This document shows positions 12,621-23,900 of a stretch of DNA of 64,000 nucleotides, in pieces. The translations under genes and the position numbers were made by a program. Under the pieces are notes generated by a model, which was not told the origin of the DNA, did no database searches, and saw only the letters and a program-made list of their open reading frames with translations. The number at the start of each line of letters is the position of its first letter. The first letter of the stretch is position 1. Source of the DNA: Diadema setosum (lineage: Eukaryota; Echinodermata; Echinoidea; Diadematoida; Diadematidae); assembly GCF_964275005.1 (NCBI RefSeq), contig NC_092706.1:10656739-10720738 (forward strand), written 5' to 3'.

Positions 12621-12984
12621 ATACAAATAATAATTATTAAAATGTAGGTGTGGGGAAATCAAATACTCTTCGATCATTTAATGACCAATCACAAGAGTGA
12701 CAAAGCAGCTCACGCTCACAGTGAATGATTTATTTGATCTGTGAACATCTGCGACTTGTTACTGATATTGGTTGGAATCGTGCGAACCGTATTATCTTCG
12801 TCGCCTAACGTAATCTGTAATAACCAAATCGTAATGGGCATTGTATCGTTGGCGACGGTTCTCGCTATGCTTGATTAGGCTGAGAAGTAATCGAGTTTAA
12901 TACATTTCGTCATCACCTTTGCATTCCGCCAATATAACAGAGGTCCGAACAGCGAATCCGCTTCAAGCAAAAAATCTTGAAAAC

Positions 12985-14802
12985 ATGGGTGTTCCTCGTA
13001 AGGAACGGCTATGTTTCGCTGTTGCGATACTCCTCATGACTATAGTTGCTTGTGTTGACTTTTCTATCATTAATCACCGTCTCCGCACACCGCTTGCGCT
13101 ATCATCACGGAACTCAGCGATCGATCTGGAAGCTCAGAAAGTTAGCAGTCGGGTAGATTCGAGAACTCGGGAGCCTGAACATTTGGGCAACGGGCAAGAT
13201 AATCAGAACCACGAGTTGGTAGCACCACAACCGCTGGATTCACAAGATCTTGAAGGCATCCAAGAGATCCAAAATGACGTCGCAGAGGTCGAGAACGGAC
13301 GCAAGGAGACACTGGACTTGAAAAGGACCATTAGGGACGATTCGAGGCAGAAACCGTCGCGCGAAATTCACCAGCATAATGGTTCCGAGCTGGAGAGACC
13401 TCGAAACGAGACACCAGAGAAGGTGAGAGACCTCTCTCAAGTTCGGAAGGACAGTGATGGCGTCCTACAAGGAGAGGATAAGAGAGAGATACCACTATCA
13501 GATGACCTGGTAGATGCGATTCTAGCGAAGATGGAAGCCAACGGAACACTCTTACGCAGGATTGGACAACTGATATTTGTTCCAAAACCCGTTGAGCAAC
13601 AGCAAGACAATCCGAAAGAGCAGTCTGGTGGACAGATTGTAGGTCAGAACAAGGATCGACTGACGGGCTTACAGCCCGGGGGACAAATTTTAGGTCAGGA
13701 CAAGAGACCAATGGATTCACAGATAAGTAACCAAGAGAGAAAAATTTTCGAAGTGAACGCAAAGGGTAATGATACCGGTGTCGAACACTCAAACGTGCAC
13801 TCGGAGCAGGTGGCTCCAAAAGATGTGCGAATTTCTAAAAATATGACGGTGTGGAAACCTCGCACAGATCAGCATAATTACGGGTATCTCCTCAATCCTA
13901 AAGAAGCGTGCAGCAAAAATGTGAAACCGAGACAGAACCTGACCCTGTTGATAGTCGTTGCCACAGCGCCCTCAAACAGAGACCGACGCAACATCATCCG
14001 CCAAACCTGGGGTGGAAAGGCGAAAGCTTACAACGCGTCCGTCAGAAGCCTGTTTCTCCTGGGCTCTCCTGACTCAGCAGAAGCCCAGAAGGCGATCTAC
14101 GAAGAAGCTGCAAGGTACGGTGACATCGTACAAGAGGACTTCCGAGATTCTTACTTCAACCTATCCATAAAGACCGTCATGGGCTTTAAGTGGGCGAGGA
14201 CGTTCTGCCCCAACAGTGACTTCGTTATGAAGACGGACGACGATGTCGTCCTGAATATCCCCAACCTCGTGCACGACCTGGCGGCGATATCGCAGATATT
14301 CCGGACCAACTTCGTTGTAGGCAAAATGACCATAGTATCACCAATAAGAGATGTCAGGAGCAAATGGTATACTCCCTTAGATCTATTTCCCGAAGATAAG
14401 TATCCTGTTTATCCTCAAGGGCATGGCTACATCGTGTCCTCGGATGTCGCGGATAAGCTATTCCGCGCTTCCCAGCAGACTCCCCTCTTCCCCTGGGAAG
14501 ACGTCTACGTGGGCCTACTTCTAAGGAAGCTCCAGGGCGTCAACTTCGTCGACAGAACTTCCTTCGGCTTTTCCGACTGCATTCGTCACTCGACTCATGG
14601 GGTTATTCAGACGAACAATACCCTCCTGGCGCTGCGTCGGGGCTACCTCACCTGGGATCTCGACGTCGAGCAGATGAAACTGGTGTGGAATGCGCTAGAG
14701 ACTAACCGATGGCCCGGAATCAATGGAAATGACAAGCTTAAGTGCAATCAAACGTCCATTGAAAGGGCTAGTCTTCTGACATGGATAGAAAGCAATCCAT
14801 AA
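12985..14802 (+). CDS. Beta-1,3-galactosyltransferase-like protein (GT31), intronless
   Basis: 605 aa. The first ATG in frame is at 12985; the frame is open 5' of it to 12919 but only through a TTG. It is a type II Golgi membrane protein: a short basic N-terminus (MGVPRKERL), one membrane segment at about residues 9-28, a long charged stem (about 30-320) with N-glycosylation sequons and a GGQIVGQ/GGQILGQ near-repeat, then a GT31 catalytic domain. Family signatures seen are NRDRRNIIRQTWG, the metal-binding TDDDV (D418-D420), PVYPQGHGYIVS and WEDVYVG (E505, D506). Members transfer galactose or GlcNAc from UDP-sugar in beta-1,3 linkage; the exact donor and acceptor cannot be read from sequence. 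The single-exon structure is common for B3GALT genes. The stem is unusually long for the family. A possible poly(A) signal lies at 15089. Confidence 0.9.
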   Translation: MGVPRKERLCFAVAILLMTIVACVDFSIINHRLRTPLALSSRNSAIDLEAQKVSSRVDSRTREPEHLGNGQDNQNHELVAPQPLDSQDLEGIQEIQNDVAEVENGRKETLDLKRTIRDDSRQKPSREIHQHNGSELERPRNETPEKVRDLSQVRKDSDGVLQGEDKREIPLSDDLVDAILAKMEANGTLLRRIGQLIFVPKPVEQQQDNPKEQSGGQIVGQNKDRLTGLQPGGQILGQDKRPMDSQISNQERKIFEVNAKGNDTGVEHSNVHSEQVAPKDVRISKNMTVWKPRTDQHNYGYLLNPKEACSKNVKPRQNLTLLIVVATAPSNRDRRNIIRQTWGGKAKAYNASVRSLFLLGSPDSAEAQKAIYEEAARYGDIVQEDFRDSYFNLSIKTVMGFKWARTFCPNSDFVMKTDDDVVLNIPNLVHDLAAISQIFRTNFVVGKMTIVSPIRDVRSKWYTPLDLFPEDKYPVYPQGHGYIVSSDVADKLFRASQQTPLFPWEDVYVGLLLRKLQGVNFVDRTSFGFSDCIRHSTHGVIQTNNTLLALRRGYLTWDLDVEQMKLVWNALETNRWPGINGNDKLKCNQTSIERASLLTWIESNP

Positions 14803-15088
14803 ATGGGCTACGTTAACAATGTCAGAAAGAAAAAATATCACAGCAACCGTAAGAGTAACGTTTAAAGAGAAACCTCCATACGTACGCGTTCAAGTTGAAT
14901 ATTCAAAGTAAGAAGTAAACAAAATGATTTTGATTGGAACATCCCATCAAGAGGTTCGGCGACGAAGAAAGCTAACTGACTTAAAGAAGGCTATCATACA
15001 AATAATATCAACGTAATTTCATGACTTCCTGACATTGCTAAACGGGAGTGCGTGTAAAAGTTGCCTTGGATTATAATCAATACAGATA

Positions 15089-15094
15089 AATAAA
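15089..15094 (+). terminator. Possible poly(A) signal of the GT31 gene
   Basis: AATAAA about 290 bp after the GT31 stop codon, in an A-rich context. Position only; no transcript evidence. Confidence 0.3.
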
Positions 15095-15647
15095 AAAAAA
15101 ACAACTCTCCATTACAATATCAATCAAGACCGTTAAAGGGAGAGGAGCAAAGATATCCCCCATGCTCTTTCTATAAAGTTTTTGCGATAACAAACTATTT
15201 TCTTACATATTGAAAATAAACAGTTAATTATAATCTTCTAGCACATTACATTTTCCCCTGATTTTGCATATAGTACTTTTTATTACCTGATAAAAAAAAA
15301 AACATAATATGAAAATCGCTTGGTGGCAACAGTGTCCCTACTACCATTCAGCTAAGTACAACCATCATGGCATGCCGCAAATATCAATTGTCATGTGCAC
15401 GCCGGTATATCCAGACCAAATCCGCCTTTAAAATTATCCGCAAGAATTTTTAAAGGCATATAAAATCGAGATACACGATTTTGGAGAATAGAGTCTAAGT
15501 GCAATTCAAAATTTGCAATTAGAACAAAATCTAACAAACAGAATTGTTGATCGAGATGTCTCATAACCATGAGTCATGGAATAAGAAAGTTACGGAATTA
15601 TATAGTTCAACATGATTTCAAGCAACAACTGCAAGTTATAAGTTACA

Positions 15648-15818
15648 GTCAACCCTTACCTGAGTGGAATCCAAATGGACACGTGCATAATTTTGACTTA
15701 GGCATTAGAATTAACACATTTTTGTATTCACTCAAGGTAGAATTTCTTCCTCGACTCAGGCAATCATTCGAATTATGCAAGGTCGACTCAGACGAGGTTG
15801 ACTGTACCCCGGGACTGT
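15648..15818. mobile_element. MITE with TACAGTCAACC ends
   Basis: The left end is TACAGTCAACCCTTACCTGAGT and the right end reversed is TACAGTCAACCTCGTCTGAGT. TA at both outer edges suggests a Tc1/mariner/pogo-type insertion. About 170 bp, noncoding. Confidence 0.65.
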
Positions 15819-16912
15819 ACACAACGTGTTGTACGGCGGATTGCCTCCAAATGCTCCTCCTTGATATTAATACTGTTCGCAGATCGCCATTTTATACAGG
15901 CATCAATGAACATTCAGACGAAGAAGGTGTATCTATCGAGTCAAAACTAACAATTTTACTGTTGCAGTAACTTACGTTGATAGTTCCTATAGTAGAATAT
16001 ATGATTTCTGTTATAAACGTTGTTAGTATTTGTATAAAAGCCAAGAGGAGAGCTGTGAGACGAAAGAATCATCTTATTTAATTTACATGATATTGTCTGA
16101 TTTGTGAATTAGGTCTCCTTTTGATAATGTGCATTCTTTCGTAAAAACCTGTGAAACGTAATAATTGCATAACGTCCTTACAGTTCTGCTACTTTAGTAA
16201 GTCAACTCACAAACAAAAACTACTTTGCTCTTGACAAATGCTTGATTATGAAAGACTATAAGGACTGACAATTGATTAACGATTATTGGTCAAAGCTTCG
16301 TATCAAGTTCGTTGAAACCGCTGTTGAATTATTGTGTTTTTGTTTTATCGTATAATTTTCCCCACCATTTTGTGGGGAGGTGGTGCTCATGTGCTTAACA
16401 CGCAGAACGACTGGATGTCAAAGACTATACATGACTTTTACACACACACCTGTCTTTTTTCTCGTCTATTGATTCTACCACACAATAGTGCAAATTTTCT
16501 TTGGTCATCACTGACTATTAGCATAGCTGTGACAATATGTGTTATATGCCAGTGCGGTTACAGGAAAGGCGAGCAAACAAGATTATGATGTTATCATCTA
16601 ACGATCGATAATTCTTCTGTCTTCTCAAGCAATACAAGATTTTTTTTTTAAATTTTTTATTTCATTATCATTCATATTCATGCGTTGCTTGTAATCCACA
16701 TTTCCATTTCATTTATACCGCTGTATGATTCAATAACTCTCGCTGTACTATTTTTATTTATTTATTTTTTTTTAGATGTTGCTATCGTACAATAAATGCT
16801 CATCGTCATTAAATAGATTTTGAAAGGATATCTATACTTGATGGTCATCTTCAGCTTTGCTTTGCATTCGTCAGTTAGACCTTTTGGCTTTGGGGTATAC
16901 TATTATATATAT

Positions 16913-16969
16913 TGTGTGTGCATGTGTGTGTGTGTGTGTCTGTGTGTGTGTGTGTGTGTTTGTGTGTGT
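16913..16969. repeat. (GT)n microsatellite
   Basis: Imperfect GT run of about 57 bp with a few C/A interruptions. Confidence 0.9.
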
Positions 16970-17268
16970 ATTGAGTAATTCGTAGTCCACGTGTTGGTAC
17001 GATGATATATAAAAAAAAAATAGAACAGAACTCAATTAAGAAATGTATCATGCTGTCAATACCAGTAGCATACTTTTGAAGAATACACAATTTTTCGGCC
17101 TCTCTGTCATTTACCAGTCACTTGAAGTGAATTTGTATTTTAAAAAATAGGCCTACATTGCATAACGTTCTATATCCACTCTGTTAACACATTCAAACTT
17201 ATTGCGTATATTCAACATGTAGTACATCGGATCAGAAACAAAGATTGCTGGGAAACTATTGCAAAAAA

Positions 17269-17300
<32 letters not shown>

Positions 17301-17348
17301 GTGTGCGTGTGTGTGTGTGTGTGCGTGTGTGTGCACGTGTGTGCACGT
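17269..17348. repeat. (GT)n microsatellite
   Basis: About 80 bp of GT with scattered GC steps, grading into GTGCACGTGT motifs. Confidence 0.9.
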
Positions 17349-17670
17349 GAACGCGCGTGTCCTGTTGAATCGTAGGTCATTCTCCCAAGATGAAGATTAT
17401 TTTGGATATTGTTCTGCTTTATTTTGTTACCACATTCAAAGTAATGGATTAATGAGTAATTCCAAAGGTCTGACACTTGTGAAATACAACGCTAGTTTCA
17501 TGTTTTTGGTCTCTCTGTCTCTCTCCCTCTCTTCTTTGTTTGTATCATTTCCGCGACGTCCGGATACCAGTATTTTGTTTATTTTATAGAATTGATGATT
17601 GAATCAGAGTAAATACTCTGTTGAAAAGGATAAAGCAGTAAAGCAAGCGGGGTTACAACTGTGGGTCATT

Positions 17671-17773
17671 AGCGAGCTTTAGGTCTGCGACGCGAACGCT
17701 AAAACGACGCTAATTAGGCCAAATATCGGGGCTGCGTCGTCTTAGCGTTCGCGTCGCAGATCTAAAGCTCGCT
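17671..17773. mobile_element. 103-bp palindrome (MITE/foldback) upstream of COPS8
   Basis: The left AGCGAGCTTTAGGTCTGCGA and the reversed right AGCGAGCTTTAGATCTGCGA continue as CGCGAACGCTAA(A/G)ACGACGC. The arms are about 40 bp with two or three mismatches around a loop of about 20 bp. It ends 179 bp before the COPS8 start codon, so it lies in or next to the promoter. Confidence 0.8.
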
Positions 17774-17952
17774 TATGAGTAGATTCGGCGCGATAGTTAT
17801 TTTGTTTGTTTGCGCGCGCCGCGCTGCTGCGCTGCACGAGCACGATCGAGTGCATATATGGCATGTTCACACTTGAGCGCGTGCACTACTAATGCGATCG
17901 CACTTGCTAAACTTGTCCTCCAACTTCAGGTTGTGTCTTCTGCAGAAGGAAA

Positions 17953-20900
17953 ATGGCTTCCTTCGACGCTCTCGCTCTTGTAGAACAATGTGAACAGCAA
18001 GAACTGGAGGTACGTATAGTGAACTGTTACTTTGCCAGCGATGTGAAATGCTTCTGTAACTTTCAGCAGACATGAGAGATTGTCGATAAACACCATTTTA
18101 CTTGTCATACGGGAGCAGTGACAAATACGTTCGCGCAGTCACCTATCAGTCCCATATACTAATTTCTGTGTATGCGGTGCCATTCGCATGTTATGAATGC
18201 CATGCGTGTAGTGTAGAACACGCGTATTTACACGCATATATAGAATCTCGTATCCGGGCAATTACCCCGAGAGGGCAATTACCCCCCGGCCAATTACTGG
18301 TTGGTGGTAAGGTTAGAGTAGAGATTAGGGTTAGGGTTAGGTTTAGGGTTAGGAGTTTGGGTTAGGGTTAGGGTTAGGTTCAGGATTAGGATTACGATTA
18401 GGGCCAGGGGAAGGGTGCGGGTAACTGCGACCAGCAGCCCCAACGTACAACGTACAGTGTTGGGGCTGCGCCGTTTTGGCCTCGATATTTTAATGTTGTA
18501 CCAAACGGGTGCCGTTCCGGCGCTGTATTTCCTTAATTTTTCAACAAAAACTACTGGCAATACTTACATGGGTGGACTAAACCTAAATGATTCTTATCGG
18601 CGACTGTTTGATGCATTTCATTGCTTATGATGCAGAAAATGCTGTCTTCAAGGCAAATATCTTCAGCTCACCGATGCTCACTAAAACTCACAATCACTTG
18701 CACATGCGCACACAATGCATTCAGTGCAGTGCATTGACAGCTGTATTACTCGCTACATGATGCATATTCACCTTGCGATGATGCATTATTCATATCCTTT
18801 TGCGTCCGTAACGTTGACGTCATTGTTTACGCATGCGTAGATGCGTACTGATGGATAAACACGTTCAAAATAGCAGCAAAGCTCTCCACTAGGGCAGACC
18901 GCCTACTCCTAAAAAATGTGGAAAATTATGCAGTTTCCAGATAAATTGGTGAGAAGGACCAAGGCAATGGGGTAGTGTATATTTCATTTTATATTGTCAC
19001 TGTGTTTATGATGGACATTTAGCTATGGTTTATTTGTGAAGTTGCCGTATATGTGGCAATAGGGAGTTGTTCGTGATTCTCACTTGCACGAAACTGCGGG
19101 GTAGCCGCCAGGACCCCGCCGCAGAACGGCGGGTCTCCGGGGCTAGGGTGCGGGTAGCCCGACCAGACGCTGTTAATACGCTACGCGAATACAGCGTCTG
19201 ACCAACGAGCGGGCACCTACAAAGTGGGGAACCACAACACAACTACAAAACTTATGAAAATTTATACGTTCTTTATAAACAATGTACACGTTACCAAACG
19301 TTACTCACCTTAAGTGCATGCTTGTATTACAGAAGGTTCGTAAGTCCATTGAGAGCCCTCGTGATAAGTCCGTGGAACCAAAAAATGATACTTTCTGGCG
19401 GATTCCCTAACACCGTCAGGGTTCATCGTTGCAGAATTCAAAATGGCGCCTTGATCTCTGCGGAAATCTTTTGCGTGCGTGCGATGCGCGATATAGCGCT
19501 GCTTGAGTGTTGGTGTAGCAGCACGGTCGACAGCGCGACCTTTTGAAAGGGCATTCGATCATGTGACCTCCCGAATATTGGAAATGGCCTGGCGTGAAAG
19601 ACGATGTACCGTTCGTGAACCGTTCACACATGCTGCATATAACCATCATTTTAGGTAAGTTATTAAATCTAAATTTCAATATTCATAGCATAGATATGAA
19701 GTCTCATTATCATTTTGTTCGTCAGATGAGTTTGAAGTGACAAAAAAATTATCTAAAGTATCAAAATTCAATCCGATCGCATGCGATCGTTGGACCCTCT
19801 TCGTGTTTGGAGCTTCGTTGGTACAGCCCTGTCGCGCTACGTATGTACAGCGGCGACTGGGCTGTGTATAGTTAGGGTGCGGGGTAATTGCCCAGGGGGT
19901 AATTGCCCTAGACCCATAGAATCTAGCCTGCCTACATGCCTGGTCATGATCTAGAAACCGTAGAGTATAACTAACGTTACAAAAGGTGTTTTACAGGCAA
20001 AATCGTGAAATAGGCCCAACCGCAGTGCGCGTGCACCCGTGCGTTAGCAAGCAACTAGCAAGGTTAGGTTTAGGGACCCTAACCTACATGACCTAGATTC
20101 TAGTCCCTATTTGTTAGGCCGGGAGGGCGGCCGGCCGGGCCATACATAGCCTTAGCCATTGGCATTAGGCATTATATGTTTAAATTAACAAACGTTAGGG
20201 GTGTTACTAGGTAGGCATCGTATTCATGACTGTAATTGTGGCAATTATGCACTTTACGGCCCTATATTATCGGTACCTCACGGTACCTCGCCGTGTGCTA
20301 AGGTGATATCCCATTGCCATAAACCACCCCGCACTGAGCAGCTGGCGAGTTTCTCTTGCTGTGTGGAATTCGGAACGCCGTTTGACAAGTGATATGGTCA
20401 CTAAAAGCCCGCCTCACTCGAGCCTGACCAGACCGCTGTGCACAGCACAGCAGTCTGACATGTACTAGTGTTTAAACGTACGTAAACGACTGTCGCTTTT
20501 GACGGCAAGACCACAAAAATGTCTTTTATTTTGTTTGATTTTAACAGTAATACCACCCACCTATATCATATGTTGCTGATGGTTGAGTTGAATTTGGTGT
20601 TTTGTTGGTATCCAAACCTTATTGTTGAATTTTTCGGAGTAGAATGTGCTATGATTCACAAAATTAACGAACAGCCACGAACGCTCAACCCGAGATACCG
20701 TGTTAGCATTTTACGTACGACCGTGTGTTACGTAAAGCTTGTCGACTGGTCTCGTCTTCTACCATGTATTTCCGCGCGTGCTGCTCTCATGATATAACGT
20801 CACTCCGACTACCTCCGACTACCTACGTTGTAGCATAGGAGAGTGATTGCCATTCAATAACACGCAGAAGATGAGGAGTGAAGCAATACGGACGCTCACA

Positions 20901-23900
20901 GACCTGATTTTAAGGACGGATTTCGGTAGGTTTTTGACGTAATTAAAAAAAAAAAAAAAAAAAAAGCATACCGATTATTGGATGATTATCATAGATTACG
21001 GGAATTCCTTATATTTTAGTTTTCCACGATTAAAAAAGATATTCATGAAGGAGTCGCACAACCACCACTGAAAAATGACAACGTCTGCGAAAGAGTAGAG
21101 GTGCTGCGTGTAGTTAGCCTCACTCACGACACATCAAAGAAGGTGCGATCGCAATTTTGCGTGCCTTTGCTCTCCGCTGCAGGAAAGGGTTCAAGCTTTA
21201 CATAATATACAATGTTGCATTGCAGAAAATTGCCATGATCATGGCGCAAAGTGTGAGAAAGTTTGCAGTAGTCTGTGATACAATAGATTCCATTTTTGAA
21301 CTTCCTAGCTCGCGCCAGCTCGCCACAAGCAGTTACGTGAATACATGTATTTACATGCATGTTCATCCATCCCGATCCGAACCCATCACAAATCGTGCAA
21401 ACCAACCATGCGGGCGAGGCTTGTGTGTGTGTGTGTGTGTGTGTGTCTCCGTAGTGGCTGCCCGTAAATCGGTAGCTATACACACTTCGCACGGCGTCTG
21501 GACGGGTAACTGTGTGTAGACGAAATAAACACTAACAGACTGACAAATTGAGATAAGATTTTTGGTCTCTTCATTATTATTTTACAGAAAAATTCTGCCA
21601 AGGCCGTGACCGGGCATATGCCCTCTGCAATAGGTTAATTAGTGATACCCTGCTTAATACATAAACGCAAATTTCATTCATTTAAAATCATGATTGAAGC
21701 ATGGAAGTTTACCACTCGTTGCGTTCCAATTGTGTGCCAATGCACTGCTCGCGCTTGATCACGCCGCGCCTGCCGCACAGGCAGGGAAGGGTGTTAGAGC
21801 AACCATGTGGCGTGCCGTAAGAGCTTTCATCATGCACACGCATGTTGACACAGTCACACACACTGCATGCATCCCAACACGAAATCTCACACACATGAAC
21901 ACAGTACAGTGTTGGAAGACCCGCTGTCGACCCGCGGTGCCTGATAGGAACTCGAATTCGCACGCACTGCTCGATTAGGGTAAAATCTAGCACCGATAAT
22001 ATGGTTGAAATAAATGCAATTGGCCGTGGGCGTTAAATTAGTCGAGAGACATTAGGAAGTCCTTCTGAGAATAAAAAGTTGAAGACCAAAGAAAAAAACG
22101 GGAGAAAGGGAGGACAAAAGATGTTATGCCGTGGAAATCAGCCCTACCGCTGTATCAATCTCGCGTAAATGCTGTTTGTTTTTGGTGGGGGCCGCATTCA
22201 CGAGTATTCACTGTGGAAGAAAGCCCCACCGCCGTGCTTATCTACCGATGAACGCCACATGGTGGGGCTGAATTCACGAGTATAATTAGTCGAGCCGCCG
22301 TAGTATTAGTACGGACACGCAGTGGTGGGGCCTATTTCACGAGTATGCCATTCTACATTTAGGCGTTAGACCTCAGGAAATTCCAGTTCTGGATATGTGA
22401 TACAAAGGATGAAACTTGAGTATGTGAAGCTGATAGACGATTATGCAAATATTTAAATTTACATGGTGCAAGTAAAAAACTAAATTTGCCCCCCGGCCCC
22501 GCACTGTGCTGTGGAGCTAGTTGCATGCTGTTGCAGAGATGCATGATCCTGATGAATGCCCAATGCACTGATATGGCAGTATCCGGTGATGGCGTGACAT
22601 GCTTCTGCGTCTGCAGTGTATTCCATAGCCTTACTGCTGTTCGTGCACGTGTGAAGCCAAGGAGTACCAATGGATCCTCTAGCTGATATGTTATGCAAGG
22701 TGCTACATAATTCTTTTTCACCACTTGCCCGGTTGGGCAAGCAGATTTTTTAATTGTTGCAGAACACTTGCCCGAACATGAATTTTACTTGCCTGAAAGA
22801 AAGTCCAAAATATAAGAAAGTGATGAAGAAAATCACTTGTAAGGCAAAGGCATAATGAATCACAGTCATTTGAATATTCACAGTAAAGCAAGTTACCCAT
22901 TTTTCGACCGCCTAAATTGCGGAAGCAAAACAGCGTGCATGATTCGAACGCCTGTGCTGCGATCATCGTTCGAACGCCTGTACTCATTGTTCGACCCCAT
23001 ATGTCCATGCTTCGACATTCGCAACATACCACGCTGTGCGCTCGCCCTGCCTATGAATGGATTAGCATGCGTGCCACGCGCATGCACGCATGGGCGAAAC
23101 GGTATACATTGCACTATGAGAGCGCGGTACTCCACGCTGTGCGAGAAATTTAACGCATAACACGTTATGTTACATATTGCTGAATGAAGCAACACATAGG
23201 CCTATACCACTTTTCATTAGCTTGAAATGTAATTAAGATTAGAGATGCCAACCAATACGATTTTATAGTATTGAACTAATAAACAGAGTAAAATGCAATA
23301 ATGTGATATTGCCTTTTGAAGGTATGACTTTCATCTTTCCAATAAAAAAAAAAATGAAGCCAGGATAAACCCCAGAAAACAAACCAGGTCATCATATAGA
23401 AAGATGTACAACTGAATTCTTGCAACCCCAACAAAAACGTTCAAAGACAAGCCTGAATGGGCGGGAAATGTGCAGATGCTTTACAATTTTCTCATCAATG
23501 TTGATGAAGTAGCGACATTTTACTTGCCAGTCCTTACCAGAGAAGTATTTTTTCCCCTAACATTTCACTTGCCGAGGGCCAATGGGCTAATGATGGTGTC
23601 ACAATTTTATGAAAATCTGATTTTCCTCTCCAAAATTTGATTTTGTTTAAAGGAGACCTCCGGATGATTTTTGGATTTTTACATTTTACCAACTATAAAT
23701 TGATTATACTGAGGACAGAGTTTCAGAATTTATGATAATTGGGATGAAGAATAAGAATATTTTCAAAATTTAGAACAAATTTCAATGAACAAGGATGATG
23801 ACATGGCAGAGTCACCATAAGAATGCATGAGTTGGGGCTCAAGGAAGCAGAACAAACAAAGAAGGCATGCATAGATTGTACACAGGTGAACTTACAAGCA

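Larger units (their letters stand above)
8312..12984. other. Spacer between divergent MPND and GT31 genes; repeats only
   Basis: No convincing protein exon was found on either strand apart from a LINE relic (9489-9698). It contains MITEs at 8444, 8652 and 9135, a SINE at 11166, and low-complexity CA, poly-C and poly-G blocks at 12380-12620. The promoters of the divergent MPND (minus) and GT31 (plus) genes must lie here. A tiny MPND first exon around 9955 is possible but unproven. Confidence 0.6.
14803..17952. other. Spacer between GT31 gene and COPS8; no gene seen
   Basis: Holds the GT31 3' flank, a MITE at 15648, two GT microsatellites (16913, 17269), a 103-bp palindrome at 17671 and then the CpG-rich COPS8 promoter region (about 17780-17950). 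The frame at 15569-15970 runs through the MITE and is not supported as a gene. Confidence 0.6.

Noticed and set aside
12267-12621. Several ~70-110 codon frames on both strands
   Set aside because: They run through CA, poly-C and poly-G tracts; the proteins are HTHT/PPPP/GGGG strings from base composition.
12919-12984. Upstream extension of the GT31 frame to 12919
   Set aside because: The triplet at 12919 is TTG, not ATG. The first ATG is at 12985 and directly precedes the membrane anchor expected of a type II protein.
15569-15970. 133-codon frame
   Set aside because: It crosses an inverted-repeat MITE and shows no domain, no homology I recognise and no gene context.
18310-18400. Interstitial telomere or chromosome-fusion scar
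   Set aside because: The TTAGGG-like units are variant and recur with the same neighbours at 31806, which fits a dispersed element better.
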